Part shown: positions 26,543 through 36,039 of the stretch, piece by piece | Layout: the number at the start of each line of letters is the position of its first letter | Position numbering within the stretch: the first letter of the stretch is position 1 | Assembly (NCBI GenBank): GCA_000719025.1 | Contig: JODP01000024.1 | Coordinates: 1-64,000 of the forward strand | DNA: 64,000 nucleotides | Reading direction: 5' to 3' | DNA from: Kineosporia aurantiaca JCM 3230 | Lineage (GTDB): Bacteria > Actinomycetota > Actinomycetes > Actinomycetales > Kineosporiaceae | Translations under genes and position numbers: made by a program | Notes under the pieces: generated by a model | Seen by the model: only the letters and a program-made list of their open reading frames with translations | Told to the model about the DNA's origin: nothing | The model's database searches: none

Positions 26543-29500
26543 TCAGGCCGACGTAACCTCGAACGCCCTCCACATCGCCGCGTACCGGCCCTCGGCCGCC
26601 ACCAGTTCGTCGTGCCCGCCGACCTCCGCGATCCGCCCGGCGTGCAGCACCACGATGCGATCAGCCGTCCGCGCGGTCTGCAGCCGGTGCGCGATCACCA
26701 CCGTGGTCCGGCCGTGCGTCACCCGTTCCATGGCCGCGTTCACCCGGGCCTCGGTGATCAGGTCGAGGTTCGAAGTCGCCTCGTCCAGCAGCAGAAGCGC
26801 CGGATCCACGAGTTGCGCACGGGCCAGCGCGAGGAGCTGACGCTGCCCGGCCGACAGCGAGCGACCGCGTTCGGCCAGCCGGTGCAGGTATCCCCCGGCC
26901 AGCGCGGCGACGAAGTCGTGCGCACCGACCGCCCGCGCGGCCGCCTCCACCTCCGCGTCGGTCGCATCCGGGCGTCCATAAGCAATGTTGTCCCGGACCG
27001 TGCCGGTGAACAGGAAGCTCTCCTGCGGCACATAGCCCAGGTGCGAACGGAATTCGTGGATGTCGAGGTCGCGCAGGTCGTGGCCGTCGAGGGCGACCCG
27101 GCCGGAGTTCACGTCGTAGAACCGGGCCAGCAGCTTGACCAGAGTGGACTTTCCGGCGCCGGTCTCGCCGACCAGCGCCACCGTCTCCCCCGGGATCAGC
27201 CGGAGGTCGATTCCGCGCAGCGCCTCGGGCGGCGGGAGGGTCACCGCCGGCTCGACCAGGCGGGCGTCCTGAGGTCCTCGGCGTCGAGCCCCCCGGGCTT
27301 CTCGCTTGGGATAGGCGAAATAGACGGATTCCAGGTCAACTTGCCCGGCTACCGCGCCAAGCCGCACCGGCTCGGCCGTGTTCGGGGTAAGGCTCTCGGT
27401 GCGCATCAGGTCACCGATCCGGGCGACCGAGATGGTGGTCTGCTGCCAGGCGTCAAACACCTGGGAGAGCTGCTGGATCGGCGAGAAGAAGAGGTCGATG
27501 TAGAGCACGAAGGCGATCAGGGCACCGGCGGTGAGGCGGCCGTCCCGGATCATCGAGGCACCCACGCCGAGCACGATCACGCCGGCGACCCCGGCCAGGA
27601 ACTGACTGAACGGGAAGTACATCGCCACCAGACGCTGAGCTCCGGCGCGGGATTCCAGATAGTCCCGGTTCACCCGGTCGAAGCTGCGGACCGTGGCCGC
27701 CGTGTGACCGAAGGCCTGGGCTTCCCGGACCCCCGAAATACCCTCCTGGAAGCTGGCGTTGACCATCGAGATCAGGTCGCGGGCCTGGTTGTAGACCACG
27801 TTCGCCCGACGCCGGAAGAACACCGTGGAAATCGCCAGCGGGATCACCACGATCAGGGTGAGCAGCCCGAGCTCGAGGTTGAGCACCAGCAGGGTGACGC
27901 CGATCCCGACGAAGGTGACCAGCGAGACCACCGCGGCCAGCGCGCCGTTCTCGACCAGGGACTCGAACTGGTCGACGTCGGTGGTCATCCGGGTCATGAT
28001 CTGACCCGCCATCTCCCTCTCGTAGTAGTCCATCGAAAGTCGCTGCAGCTGGGCCCAGATCCGGATGCGCAGGAACAGCATGACCTTCTGGGCCGCACGA
28101 CCGGTCACGAAGGTCTGGCCGATCTGGTCGACCAGATCGGCCAGGGTGAAGGCGAGATAGACGCCGACCGTGCCGAACAGGACCGCGCTCGAGCCGGTGC
28201 GCACGCCGGCGTCCACCCCGTGCTTCACCAGCACCGGGCCGGCCAGGGTGGCCAGCGAGTCCAGGACCACCAGCAACAGACCGACCAGCAGAGGACGCCG
28301 GAACTCCCGGAAGAGTCGCGCGAGACTGAACCGGGGGTCGGGTCGGGCATCGGTGTCCAGGTCCACCGCGACGAAATCCTTGATCGGCGGCAGCTTCTCG
28401 ACCTGGGCCATCAGCTTGGGAGTGGGAGCCAGGTTCGCCTTCAGTCCGCCCCCGCCCCCGCCGAGCCCCGTGCCGAGACTGGGTGCTCCGAAGCCACCCC
28501 GGCTCGCCGCCCGGGTCGAGCCGGCCACGGCACCGCCGTCCCAGGCCGAGGCGGTGGTGGCCGGGGCGCCGATCTGCTGCGCCACCTCGGCCGCGGCGGC
28601 GTCGCTCTCCATCCCGCTCAGCAGCTGCCGGTAGAGCTCGGAGCTCAGCATCAGCTCCTCGTGACTACCCTGATCGGCCACCCGCCCGTGCTCCATGACC
28701 ACGATCCGGTCGGCCAGGTGCAGGGTGGAGCGACGATGCGCGACCAGGAGCGTGGTGCGGCCCTGCATGACCTCGCGCAGGGACGCGTGGATGGCCTCCT
28801 CGGTGGTCGCGTCCACCGCGCTGGTCGCGTCGTCGAGCACCAGCACGGCCGGGTCGTAGAGCAGGGCCCGGGCCAGGGCCACCCGCTGGCGCTGACCGCC
28901 GGAGAGGGTGAGGCCGCGCTCGCCGACGAGGGTGTCGTAGCCCTGCGGGAGCCGCTGGATGAAGTCGTGGGCACCGGCCGCCCGGGCCGCCGCCTGGATG
29001 TCCTCGGTCGAGGCGTCCGGCTGGGAGTAGGCGATGTTCTCCCGGACCGACGCGGAGAACAGGAAGCTCTCCTCGAAGGCGGTGCCGATCGCCCCCCGCA
29101 GCGACCCCAGGGTGACGTCCCGGACGTCCTGCCCGTCCAGCCGGACCGAGCCCTGCTGCACGTCGTAGAACCGGGTGAGCAGCAGCAACGCGGTGGACTT
29201 GCCGCACCCGCTGGGCCCGACCAGGGCCACCCGCTCACCGGGGGCCACCGACAGACTGAACCCGTCGAGAACCGGGGCCCCGTCCTCGTACTCGAAGCCG
29301 ACGTCCCGGAACTCAACCTCGCCCCGAGCGTCCTCAAGCCCGATCGCCCCGGACCGGTCCGCGATCGCCGGAGGAAGGTCGAGCAGCTGGAAGATCCGCT
29401 CGAGCCCGGCCCGGGCCTGCTGGGCCACGATGACGATGTTCGAGAGTCGCTGCGCGGGCGCGACCAGCTGGGCCATGTACGTGGAGAAGGCCAGGAAGGT

Positions 29501-30334
29501 GCCCAGGCTGATCTGGTGGTGCATGGCCATCCAGCCGCCCAGCGCCAGGATGCCGACCTGCCCAAGCGGCGGCACCACCTGCAATACGGGCTGAAAGCGG
29601 GACTGCAGGCGCACCACGCGCATCTGCGCGCCGTAAAGCGTCTGGGCGGCGTCGGCCACCCGCCGGAGCTCACGCTGTTCCTGTCCGAAGGCCTTCACCA
29701 CCCGCACACCGTTCAGGCCCTCATCGACCAGCTGCACCACGTCGCCCTCCCGCTGCTGGCCGTCCCAGCTGGCCGGGAAGACGTTGTTGCGCATGCGGTA
29801 GGACAGCCAGGCCAGGACCGGCAGGGTGACCAGCGCGACCAGGGCCAGCAGGGGCGCCAGGACCAGCATGACGGCCAGGGAGAGCACGACCAGGAGCACG
29901 TTGCTGCTCATGATCGGGAAGAAGTTCAGCAGGCCCTGCACCAGCGCGGAGTCGGAGTTGGCCCGGCCCACCAGCTGACCGGTCGGCATCCCTTCCAGCG
30001 TGCGGGCGTCCATCCGCTGGAGGTGCTCGTGCATCGCGTTGCGCAGGTCGTACTGGACGCCGAGAGCCACTCGCCCACCGTGGTAACGCCGCAGGTAGGC
30101 CATGGCGAACCCGACCGCCGCGACCACCCCCATGACCCACAGCCAGGGCCCGACGCCGGCCGATCGGTCGGCGCTGACCCGGTCGACGATCTCCCGCTCG
30201 GCCAGCGGGATGATCGTCTGGCAGACGCCGCCGACCAGGGCCCCGATCAGGGACAGGTAGACGTGCCGGCGGTGACGCATCACCCAGTGGGTCAGCCGCC
30301 GGAACCAGCCGCCGGCGTCATCAGTGCTGCTCAA
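26543..30334 (-). CDS. Fused heterodimer-type ABC exporter (TMD-NBD-TMD-NBD)
   Basis: 1263 residues from TTG 30334, chosen because GGGAG lies six bases upstream and later ATGs lack one. Order: TMD1; NBD1 with GPSGCGKST near 373, LSGGQ near 475 and VLVLDDATSAVD near 498; a Gly-rich linker near 610-640; TMD2; NBD2 with GETGAGKST near 1055, LSAGQ near 1158 and LLLLDEATSNLD near 1181. NBD1 has Asp where the catalytic Glu should be and NBD2 has an altered signature; in the assembled sandwich these fall in the same site. It resembles M. tuberculosis Rv0194, a multidrug exporter. Confidence 0.92.
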   Translation of the reverse strand: MSSTDDAGGWFRRLTHWVMRHRRHVYLSLIGALVGGVCQTIIPLAEREIVDRVSADRSAGVGPWLWVMGVVAAVGFAMAYLRRYHGGRVALGVQYDLRNAMHEHLQRMDARTLEGMPTGQLVGRANSDSALVQGLLNFFPIMSSNVLLVVLSLAVMLVLAPLLALVALVTLPVLAWLSYRMRNNVFPASWDGQQREGDVVQLVDEGLNGVRVVKAFGQEQRELRRVADAAQTLYGAQMRVVRLQSRFQPVLQVVPPLGQVGILALGGWMAMHHQISLGTFLAFSTYMAQLVAPAQRLSNIVIVAQQARAGLERIFQLLDLPPAIADRSGAIGLEDARGEVEFRDVGFEYEDGAPVLDGFSLSVAPGERVALVGPSGCGKSTALLLLTRFYDVQQGSVRLDGQDVRDVTLGSLRGAIGTAFEESFLFSASVRENIAYSQPDASTEDIQAAARAAGAHDFIQRLPQGYDTLVGERGLTLSGGQRQRVALARALLYDPAVLVLDDATSAVDATTEEAIHASLREVMQGRTTLLVAHRRSTLHLADRIVVMEHGRVADQGSHEELMLSSELYRQLLSGMESDAAAAEVAQQIGAPATTASAWDGGAVAGSTRAASRGGFGAPSLGTGLGGGGGGLKANLAPTPKLMAQVEKLPPIKDFVAVDLDTDARPDPRFSLARLFREFRRPLLVGLLLVVLDSLATLAGPVLVKHGVDAGVRTGSSAVLFGTVGVYLAFTLADLVDQIGQTFVTGRAAQKVMLFLRIRIWAQLQRLSMDYYEREMAGQIMTRMTTDVDQFESLVENGALAAVVSLVTFVGIGVTLLVLNLELGLLTLIVVIPLAISTVFFRRRANVVYNQARDLISMVNASFQEGISGVREAQAFGHTAATVRSFDRVNRDYLESRAGAQRLVAMYFPFSQFLAGVAGVIVLGVGASMIRDGRLTAGALIAFVLYIDLFFSPIQQLSQVFDAWQQTTISVARIGDLMRTESLTPNTAEPVRLGAVAGQVDLESVYFAYPKREARGARRRGPQDARLVEPAVTLPPPEALRGIDLRLIPGETVALVGETGAGKSTLVKLLARFYDVNSGRVALDGHDLRDLDIHEFRSHLGYVPQESFLFTGTVRDNIAYGRPDATDAEVEAAARAVGAHDFVAALAGGYLHRLAERGRSLSAGQRQLLALARAQLVDPALLLLDEATSNLDLITEARVNAAMERVTHGRTTVVIAHRLQTARTADRIVVLHAGRIAEVGGHDELVAAEGRYAAMWRAFEVTSA

Positions 30335-30350
30335 GCGTCTCCCTCAAAAG

Positions 30351-30367
30351 TAGTTAGCGAGAGCAAC
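30351..30367 (-). promoter_or_regulatory. Candidate operator upstream of the ABC exporter
   Basis: Read on the minus strand the sequence is GTTGCTCTCGCTAACTA, an imperfect palindrome with GTTGC/GCTAAC ends, placed 17-33 bp before the exporter start. It shares the core GTTGCTCTxGCTA with the site at 7001-7013. No regulator gene is adjacent. Confidence 0.4.
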
Positions 30368-30500
30368 GATATCTCCTCCCGGGCGCGGGCGGACCGCTGA
30401 GCGCTCAACCAAAGCGAATCACGTTCGCCTTTGCGGGCAAGACGTACATTTCAGGCGTTTGGCCCGCACGTGTTGGTTATCCGTCAGAGAGGACGGCGCC

Positions 30501-33494
30501 ATGAACGCCTCACGTCGATGGTCTCTGGCCATCCCCGTCGCGGTACTGCTCGCCCTGAACAGCACCACCGCCATCGCGGCCACCACCGATCCCGACCCCA
30601 CCCCGCTGGAACTGCAGAACGCGCAGCTCTCCCGCTCGGCCGCGGCCCAGGGCATGGTGCTGCTCGAAAACCATGATCACGCGCTGCCGATCGCAGCCCG
30701 GAGCACCGTCGCCCTGTTCGGAGTCGGCGCCTACGCCACAGTGAAGGGCGGCACCGGATCGGGCAACGTCAACAACCGCTACACGATCAACGCCCGCACC
30801 GGGCTGGAGAACGCCGGCTACACGGTGACCACCAGCGACGCCTACTGGTCGGCGATGACCAGCGCCTACGACACCAAGTACCCCAGCTCGGCCACCGGTG
30901 CCGTGTTCGGCCCGGCGGTGGACTATGCCTCGGTGGAGCAACCACTTTCGCCGGCCAGCGTTCAGCCCACCAAGCCCACCGACACCGCGATCTTCGTCGT
31001 TGCCCGTAACTCCGGGGAAGGCGCCGACCGCAGCGCCGGCGCCGGCGACTACCAGCTGACCACCACCGAATCCGCCGACCTGGCCGCCATCGGTCACGCC
31101 TACCGGCACGTCGTGATCGCCCTCAACGTCGGCGGCATCATCGACACGTCCTTCTTCCCGCAGGTCAACGGCACCACCAAGGACCCGGCCGGTGGTCAGG
31201 CCCTGGACGCGCTGCTGGACCTGGGCCAGGCCGGCCAGGAGTCCGGCAATGCCCTGGCCGACGTCCTGAGCGGAAAGGTCAATCCCTCCGGGAAACTCAG
31301 CGACACCTGGGCCTCGAAGTACAGCTACTACCCGGCCTCGGCCACCTTCGGCGCCAATGACGGCAACACCACCACCGAGGACTACAGCGAAGGCGTCTAC
31401 GTCGGTTACCGCTATTTCGACTCGTTCGACAAGAAACTCGGTCCCGCGGCGGTCGCCTACCCGTTCGGGTACGGGCTCTCTTACACCGATTTCGCGATCA
31501 CGCCGGAATCGGTGAAGGCCGACGCCAAGACCGTCACGGTCAAGGCCAAGGTGAAGAACACCGGGTCGCGGTACTCGGGTAAGCAGGTCGTTCAGGTCTA
31601 CTTCTCGGCTCCGCAGACCGGGCTGGACAAGCCTTACCAGCAGCTCGCCGGATACGCCAAGACCGACACCCTCAAGCCGGGCGCCAGCCAGGTCGTCACG
31701 GTTCAGTACAAGACCACCGACATGGCCTCCTACGACTCAAGAACTGCTTCCTACGTGCTTGATTCAGGCAAGTACGCGATCCGGGTCGGCGACTCCTCAC
31801 GCACCACTCAGGTGGCGGCCCGACTCGACCTGGACCGGAAAGTGACCACCGAGGTGGTCAATCACGAGATGAACGACGCCCAGCCGGCCACCGAACTGAC
31901 CAGCGACCCGGCCAACTTCTACACTTACCCGGCCGAGAAGCGTCAACTCGCGACCGCTCCGGTGGTTGCCCTGAAGAGCGGTAGTTTCCGGACGCTGAAC
32001 CGTAAGTCGGCTCTTGAGCAGAATGTTTCGGTCCCCACCACCTCTCCCTACTATGCGATCGACGGCGGCAAGATCTCCTCGACCACGGCCTATGTCAGCC
32101 AGAGCGGGAGCGCATACCAGCCCCGCACCGGCGAGACCGTGAAGAAGGTGTCGGTCGATCCCAAGGCCACCCTCTACGACGTGGCGGAGGGCAAGATCTC
32201 GCTGACCCGGTTCGTGGCCGGTCTCAGCGACACCCAACTCGCCGACATCGTCGAGGGTGCGAGCGCCGGCGGCACCGTGCCGCAGGCCGCCGGGGCCGCC
32301 GGATACACCACGTCCAAGTACGAAAGCCTCGGCATACCGGCCCTGGTGCTCTCCGACGGCCCGGCCGGGCTGCGTCTCACCCAGAAGGTGAACAGCACTC
32401 CCCCGACCTACCAGTACCAGACCGCCTGGCCGATCGGCACCCAGCTGGCCCAGACCTGGGACCGGGACCTGGTGCGGAAGGTCGGCCACGCCATCGGCCT
32501 GGAGATGAAGGCCGCCCACGTCACGCTCTGGCTGGCCCCGGGCATGAACATCCACCGCGACCCGCTCAACGGCCGCAACTTCGAGTACTTCTCCGAGGAC
32601 CCGCTGGTCTCCGGCCTCACCTCGGCCGCCGAAACCCTGGGCGTGCAGAGCAATCCGGGCGTCGGCGTCACGGTCAAGCACTTCGTCGCCAACAACCAGG
32701 AGGCCAACCGCAACGCCGTCGACGAGCTGATCGGCGAGCGCGCCCTGCGGGAGATCTACCTGCGCGGATTCCAGATCTCCGTCGAGACCGCGCGGCCGAT
32801 GGCGGTGATGAGCTCCTACAACCAGGTCAACGGCAGCTACTCCTCGGCCAACTACGACCTGCTGACCGATCTGCTGCGGGGCGAGTGGGGTTTCCAGGGC
32901 CTGGTGATGTCGGACTGGGGCGGCTCGCACAACCCGGTCGCCACGATGTACTCCGGCAACGACCTGATCGAGCCGGGGAACAAGCCCGGGGAGATCCTGG
33001 CCAACCTCAAGAAGGTCACCCCGGTCCTGGACGTCACCGGGCTGCCGGTCCTGGTCACCTCGACCTCGGCCGCGAGCGGGCGCACCAGCAACACCTGGTC
33101 CCTCGGGGGCTTCACCCTGGACGCTGCTGGGACCGAAACGATCAGCACGACCGTCGACGCCCAGACCAACCTGGCGAAGGTGCTGTCCACGGTCACCACC
33201 GTCGACGCCTCGGGGGTGGCCACCACCAAGGCCCGCGGTCCGTACGCGTCCGTGGCCGATGCCTACGCCGATGTGCAGTCACTGCTGGGCGGTACGGCGC
33301 TGACCGCCGCCCAGAAGGCCGCCATCACCCTCACGCCCACCGGAACCCCGGTCACCGGCTACACCATCACCTTGAAGGGGCACTACAACGAGCCGTACTC
33401 GATGCGGCTGGGCGATCTTCAGCGCAGCACGTCCCGCATCCTGACGGTGATCATGCACTCCCAGCCGTTCCAGGATCTGGCCAAGAGCCGGTAG
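30501..33494 (+). CDS. Secreted GH3 glycosidase with swapped domain order
   Basis: 997 residues from ATG 30501 (GAGAGGA upstream). A signal peptide covers about 1-27. The chain then starts with the GH3 C-terminal domain (QGMVLLENHDHALPIA, VALFGVGA, GGTGSGNV, about 35-310), followed by a fibronectin III-like domain (about 330-435) and only then the GH3 N-terminal catalytic barrel (from about 570). The barrel has SDGPAGLRL, K726-H727 in VKHFVANNQE and nucleophile D805 in LVMSDWG. This order is inverted relative to most GH3 enzymes. Likely a beta-glucosidase or related exo-glycosidase. Confidence 0.9.
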   Translation: MNASRRWSLAIPVAVLLALNSTTAIAATTDPDPTPLELQNAQLSRSAAAQGMVLLENHDHALPIAARSTVALFGVGAYATVKGGTGSGNVNNRYTINARTGLENAGYTVTTSDAYWSAMTSAYDTKYPSSATGAVFGPAVDYASVEQPLSPASVQPTKPTDTAIFVVARNSGEGADRSAGAGDYQLTTTESADLAAIGHAYRHVVIALNVGGIIDTSFFPQVNGTTKDPAGGQALDALLDLGQAGQESGNALADVLSGKVNPSGKLSDTWASKYSYYPASATFGANDGNTTTEDYSEGVYVGYRYFDSFDKKLGPAAVAYPFGYGLSYTDFAITPESVKADAKTVTVKAKVKNTGSRYSGKQVVQVYFSAPQTGLDKPYQQLAGYAKTDTLKPGASQVVTVQYKTTDMASYDSRTASYVLDSGKYAIRVGDSSRTTQVAARLDLDRKVTTEVVNHEMNDAQPATELTSDPANFYTYPAEKRQLATAPVVALKSGSFRTLNRKSALEQNVSVPTTSPYYAIDGGKISSTTAYVSQSGSAYQPRTGETVKKVSVDPKATLYDVAEGKISLTRFVAGLSDTQLADIVEGASAGGTVPQAAGAAGYTTSKYESLGIPALVLSDGPAGLRLTQKVNSTPPTYQYQTAWPIGTQLAQTWDRDLVRKVGHAIGLEMKAAHVTLWLAPGMNIHRDPLNGRNFEYFSEDPLVSGLTSAAETLGVQSNPGVGVTVKHFVANNQEANRNAVDELIGERALREIYLRGFQISVETARPMAVMSSYNQVNGSYSSANYDLLTDLLRGEWGFQGLVMSDWGGSHNPVATMYSGNDLIEPGNKPGEILANLKKVTPVLDVTGLPVLVTSTSAASGRTSNTWSLGGFTLDAAGTETISTTVDAQTNLAKVLSTVTTVDASGVATTKARGPYASVADAYADVQSLLGGTALTAAQKAAITLTPTGTPVTGYTITLKGHYNEPYSMRLGDLQRSTSRILTVIMHSQPFQDLAKSR

Positions 33495-33503
33495 ACCGGA
33501 CGA

Positions 33504-33541
33504 CGATGGGGAGGGACTCATCCCGGAGTCCCTCCCCATCG
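33504..33541. terminator. Bidirectional terminator
   Basis: A perfect 16-bp stem (33504-33519 with 33526-33541) and 6-base loop lies between the GH3 stop and the convergent chemotaxis-receptor stop. Confidence 0.78.
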
Positions 33542-33554
33542 CACTTCCGCTAGG

Positions 33555-35129
33555 TCAGGACGGCAGCCGGAAGCTCGAGATCAGCTCGTTGAGTTCCAGG
33601 CGCAGGGCGGTCAGCTGCTGGGCGCTGCTGGTGCCCTGGGACATCGACTCCACCGTGGTGACGGCGTCCCGGGCGGCGGTGTCGATCCGGGTGGCGATCT
33701 GGGCGGACCCGTTGGCCGCCTCGCTGACGCCGGAGTTGATCGCCTGGGTGGTGGCCGACTGCTCCTCGACGGCCGAGGCGATGGTGGCCTGGTACTCGTT
33801 GATCCGGTTGATCACCGCGGCCACCGACTGGATCGCCTCGCCGGCCTGGATGGCATCGGCCTGGATGGTCTCGACCCGGTTCGAGATGTCCTCAGTGGCG
33901 CGGGCGGTCTCCTGGGCCAACTGCTTCACCTCGTCGGCCACCACCGCGAAGCCCTTACCCGCGTCCCCGGCGCGGGCCGCCTCGATCGTCGCGTTCAGCG
34001 CCAGCAGGTTGGTCTGCTCCGCGATCGAGGTGATCAGCTTGATCACGTCCCCGATCTCCCGCGAGGACTCTCCCAGCTTGTTCATGGTGTTGGTCGTCGA
34101 ATCCACGGCTGACACCGCCGCGGTCGCCTCCCGGGCCGCGTCGCCGGCGGACCGGGCGATCTCGCCGATCGAGGCGCCCATCTCCTCCGAACCGGCCGCC
34201 ACCGCCTGGATGTTCTGGGACACCTCGTTGGCGGTCACGGCGACCTGGCTCATCGAGGAGGAGGTGCGCTCGGAGGACTCGCCGACCTCGGTGACGATGC
34301 CGGACAGGCGCCCGGCCGAGTCGCCCAGCCGGTGGCTGGAGTCCACGAGCCGGGAGAACATCTGCACCAGGCGCAGCCGCATGCTCTCGACCGAGGAGGC
34401 GATCTGGCCGAACTCGTCCTTGCCGCGGGCGGTCACCCGGTGGGTCAGGTCGCCGTCCGCGATCCGGTCCACGGCGTTGCGCAGCTCGGTCACCGTGTCA
34501 CTGATCCGCCGGCCGTAGGCCAGTAGCAGCCCGCCGGTCAGCAACCCGGTCAGAACGCACAGGACGATCGTGATCAGGTTCGCCGATTTCCCGGAACGGT
34601 CGATCTTCTTGTTCATCGCCGCCGCCTGGCTGTCCGCGGTGGCCAGGGCCTTCTGCACCGCGGTCTGAGCCGCCCCGACCAGCACCCCGTACTGGGCGCC
34701 GATCTTGGCCGTCTCGGCCGGGCTGGTCGAGGTGGGGGCGCTCTTCAGAAAGTCGCTGAGGTTGGCGTAGGCCTTGCTGACCGCGGCGATCTGCTGGCTG
34801 AGACCGGTCGAGACGTCGTACGTGGCCACCTTCTGGCTCAGCGCGGTCAGCGCGGTCAGGTCGTTGGCCTGGTTGGTCTTGTTGTCGTCGCTGTTGCCGC
34901 CGGGGATGTAGTTGATGATCAGGTTGTCCACGATCAGCTGGGTGCTGCCGGTGCGCATCTCCTGCAGCACCGACTTGGCGGCCAGGGTTTCCCCGTAGCT
35001 GTCGCGCTGACTCTTCGTGTTCCGGTACGAGACGGTGACCGCGGCCACGACGCACAGCAGCAGGACGACGGTGAACACGACGAGTGTCCGGAACACCCGG
35101 CGGACCGGCCAAGCAGACAAGGCAGACAT
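33555..35129 (-). CDS. Methyl-accepting chemotaxis protein
   Basis: 524 residues from ATG 35129. Layout: cytoplasmic start, TM1 (TLVVFTVVLLLCVVAAVTVSY, about 15-35), an extracytoplasmic four-helix-type sensor (about 36-185), TM2 (LITIVLCVLTGLLTGGLLLAYG), a HAMP domain, and the signalling domain with hairpin tip EQTNLLALNATIEAARAG near residue 375. The tip matches receptors that dock CheA and CheW, so chemotaxis genes should exist elsewhere. No C-terminal methylesterase-docking peptide is seen. Ligand unknown. Confidence 0.92.
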   Translation of the reverse strand: MSALSAWPVRRVFRTLVVFTVVLLLCVVAAVTVSYRNTKSQRDSYGETLAAKSVLQEMRTGSTQLIVDNLIINYIPGGNSDDNKTNQANDLTALTALSQKVATYDVSTGLSQQIAAVSKAYANLSDFLKSAPTSTSPAETAKIGAQYGVLVGAAQTAVQKALATADSQAAAMNKKIDRSGKSANLITIVLCVLTGLLTGGLLLAYGRRISDTVTELRNAVDRIADGDLTHRVTARGKDEFGQIASSVESMRLRLVQMFSRLVDSSHRLGDSAGRLSGIVTEVGESSERTSSSMSQVAVTANEVSQNIQAVAAGSEEMGASIGEIARSAGDAAREATAAVSAVDSTTNTMNKLGESSREIGDVIKLITSIAEQTNLLALNATIEAARAGDAGKGFAVVADEVKQLAQETARATEDISNRVETIQADAIQAGEAIQSVAAVINRINEYQATIASAVEEQSATTQAINSGVSEAANGSAQIATRIDTAARDAVTTVESMSQGTSSAQQLTALRLELNELISSFRLPS

Positions 35130-35266
35130 ACGGCAGGGACCCCTCGCTGGCGTTACGCCCGGCCCGGGTTACAGGCAGGCCGGAGCGGCAATCGTTGACG
35201 AGAACGCCATCGGCCGGTGACGCCGATGCTGAAGGACAACAAGCCCGCGAGTTCGCCCCCGGTACC

Positions 35267-35890
35267 TCACGCCGCGGGGCGGACCCGCTCCTTGCGGTGC
35301 TTGAGCACCTGCCACACGATCAGCGCGATCACCACGACCACCGCCACCACCACCGCGACCCCGCGCCCGAGATAGGTCTCCACCTTCTCGTAGGACGCCC
35401 CGGCCAGGTACCCGATCATCACCACGACCGAGCCCCAGGCGATCCCGCCCAGGGCGTTGAACACCAGGAACCGGCGATAGGGCATCGCCGAGAGCCCGGC
35501 CAGCGCCGGCATGACCGCCCGGAAGAACGCGACCCAGCGGCCCATGAACACCGCGATCCCGCCGCGCCGGGCCAGCTGGTCGAGGGCCCAGTCCAGCCGG
35601 GGGCGGTGCGGGACGAACATCTGCCAGACCAGGATCCGCCGGCCGAAGTGCTTGCCGACCTCGTAGCCCACCGTGTCCCCGATGATCGCGGCCGCGATGA
35701 CGGTGATCAGCAGGCCGGTCAGCGTCACGTTGCCCTCCTTGGCGGCGACCCCGCCCAGGATGGCCGCCAGCTCGGCCGGGACCACGAAGCCGATGAAGAG
35801 CGCGTCCTCGGCGAAGACCAGCAGGCCTACGACGAGCAGCACGACCCAGGCGTGGACGTTGAGCAGCGAGTGCAGCGCATCGGTGAACAC
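35267..35890 (-). CDS. DedA family membrane protein
   Basis: 207 residues from GTG 35890 (weak ribosome site). The DedA pattern is clear: FIGFVVPAELAAILGGVAA near residues 32-50, an amphipathic region, and GRWVAFFRAVMPALAGLSAMPYRRF near 115-140 with the conserved arginines and proline. Helices near the C-terminus anchor it in the membrane. Family members act in membrane homeostasis; some recycle undecaprenyl phosphate or flip phospholipids. It stands alone, which is usual for the family. Confidence 0.88.
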   Translation of the reverse strand: MFTDALHSLLNVHAWVVLLVVGLLVFAEDALFIGFVVPAELAAILGGVAAKEGNVTLTGLLITVIAAAIIGDTVGYEVGKHFGRRILVWQMFVPHRPRLDWALDQLARRGGIAVFMGRWVAFFRAVMPALAGLSAMPYRRFLVFNALGGIAWGSVVVMIGYLAGASYEKVETYLGRGVAVVVAVVVVIALIVWQVLKHRKERVRPAA

Positions 35891-35980
35891 CCCAAGATCG
35901 TTGCACCACAGGGGTCTTTAGGAAGAATTTGCTCTCCTCCGGGCTACGCAGAGGGACACCCGGCGACAGCCGGTGAACAA

Positions 35981-36018
35981 CGGGTGCCCCGCTCCTCGAT
36001 CGAGGAACGGGGCACCCG
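35981..36018 (-). terminator. Terminator after the coiled-coil gene
   Basis: CGGGTGCCCCG (35981-35991) pairs with its complement at 36008-36018, and the inner TCCTCGATCGAGGA extends the stem after one mismatch. It lies 22 bases beyond the minus-strand stop at 36040. Confidence 0.65.
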
Positions 36019-36039
36019 AGCCAGACCGGAAGGGCCCCG

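Noticed and set aside
26456..30400. A 1314-codon open frame on the plus strand opposite the ABC exporter
   Set aside because: It lies wholly opposite a clear exporter gene with intact motifs. Its composition is rich in Gly, Arg, His and Gln with no domain, as expected of antisense frames in GC-rich DNA.
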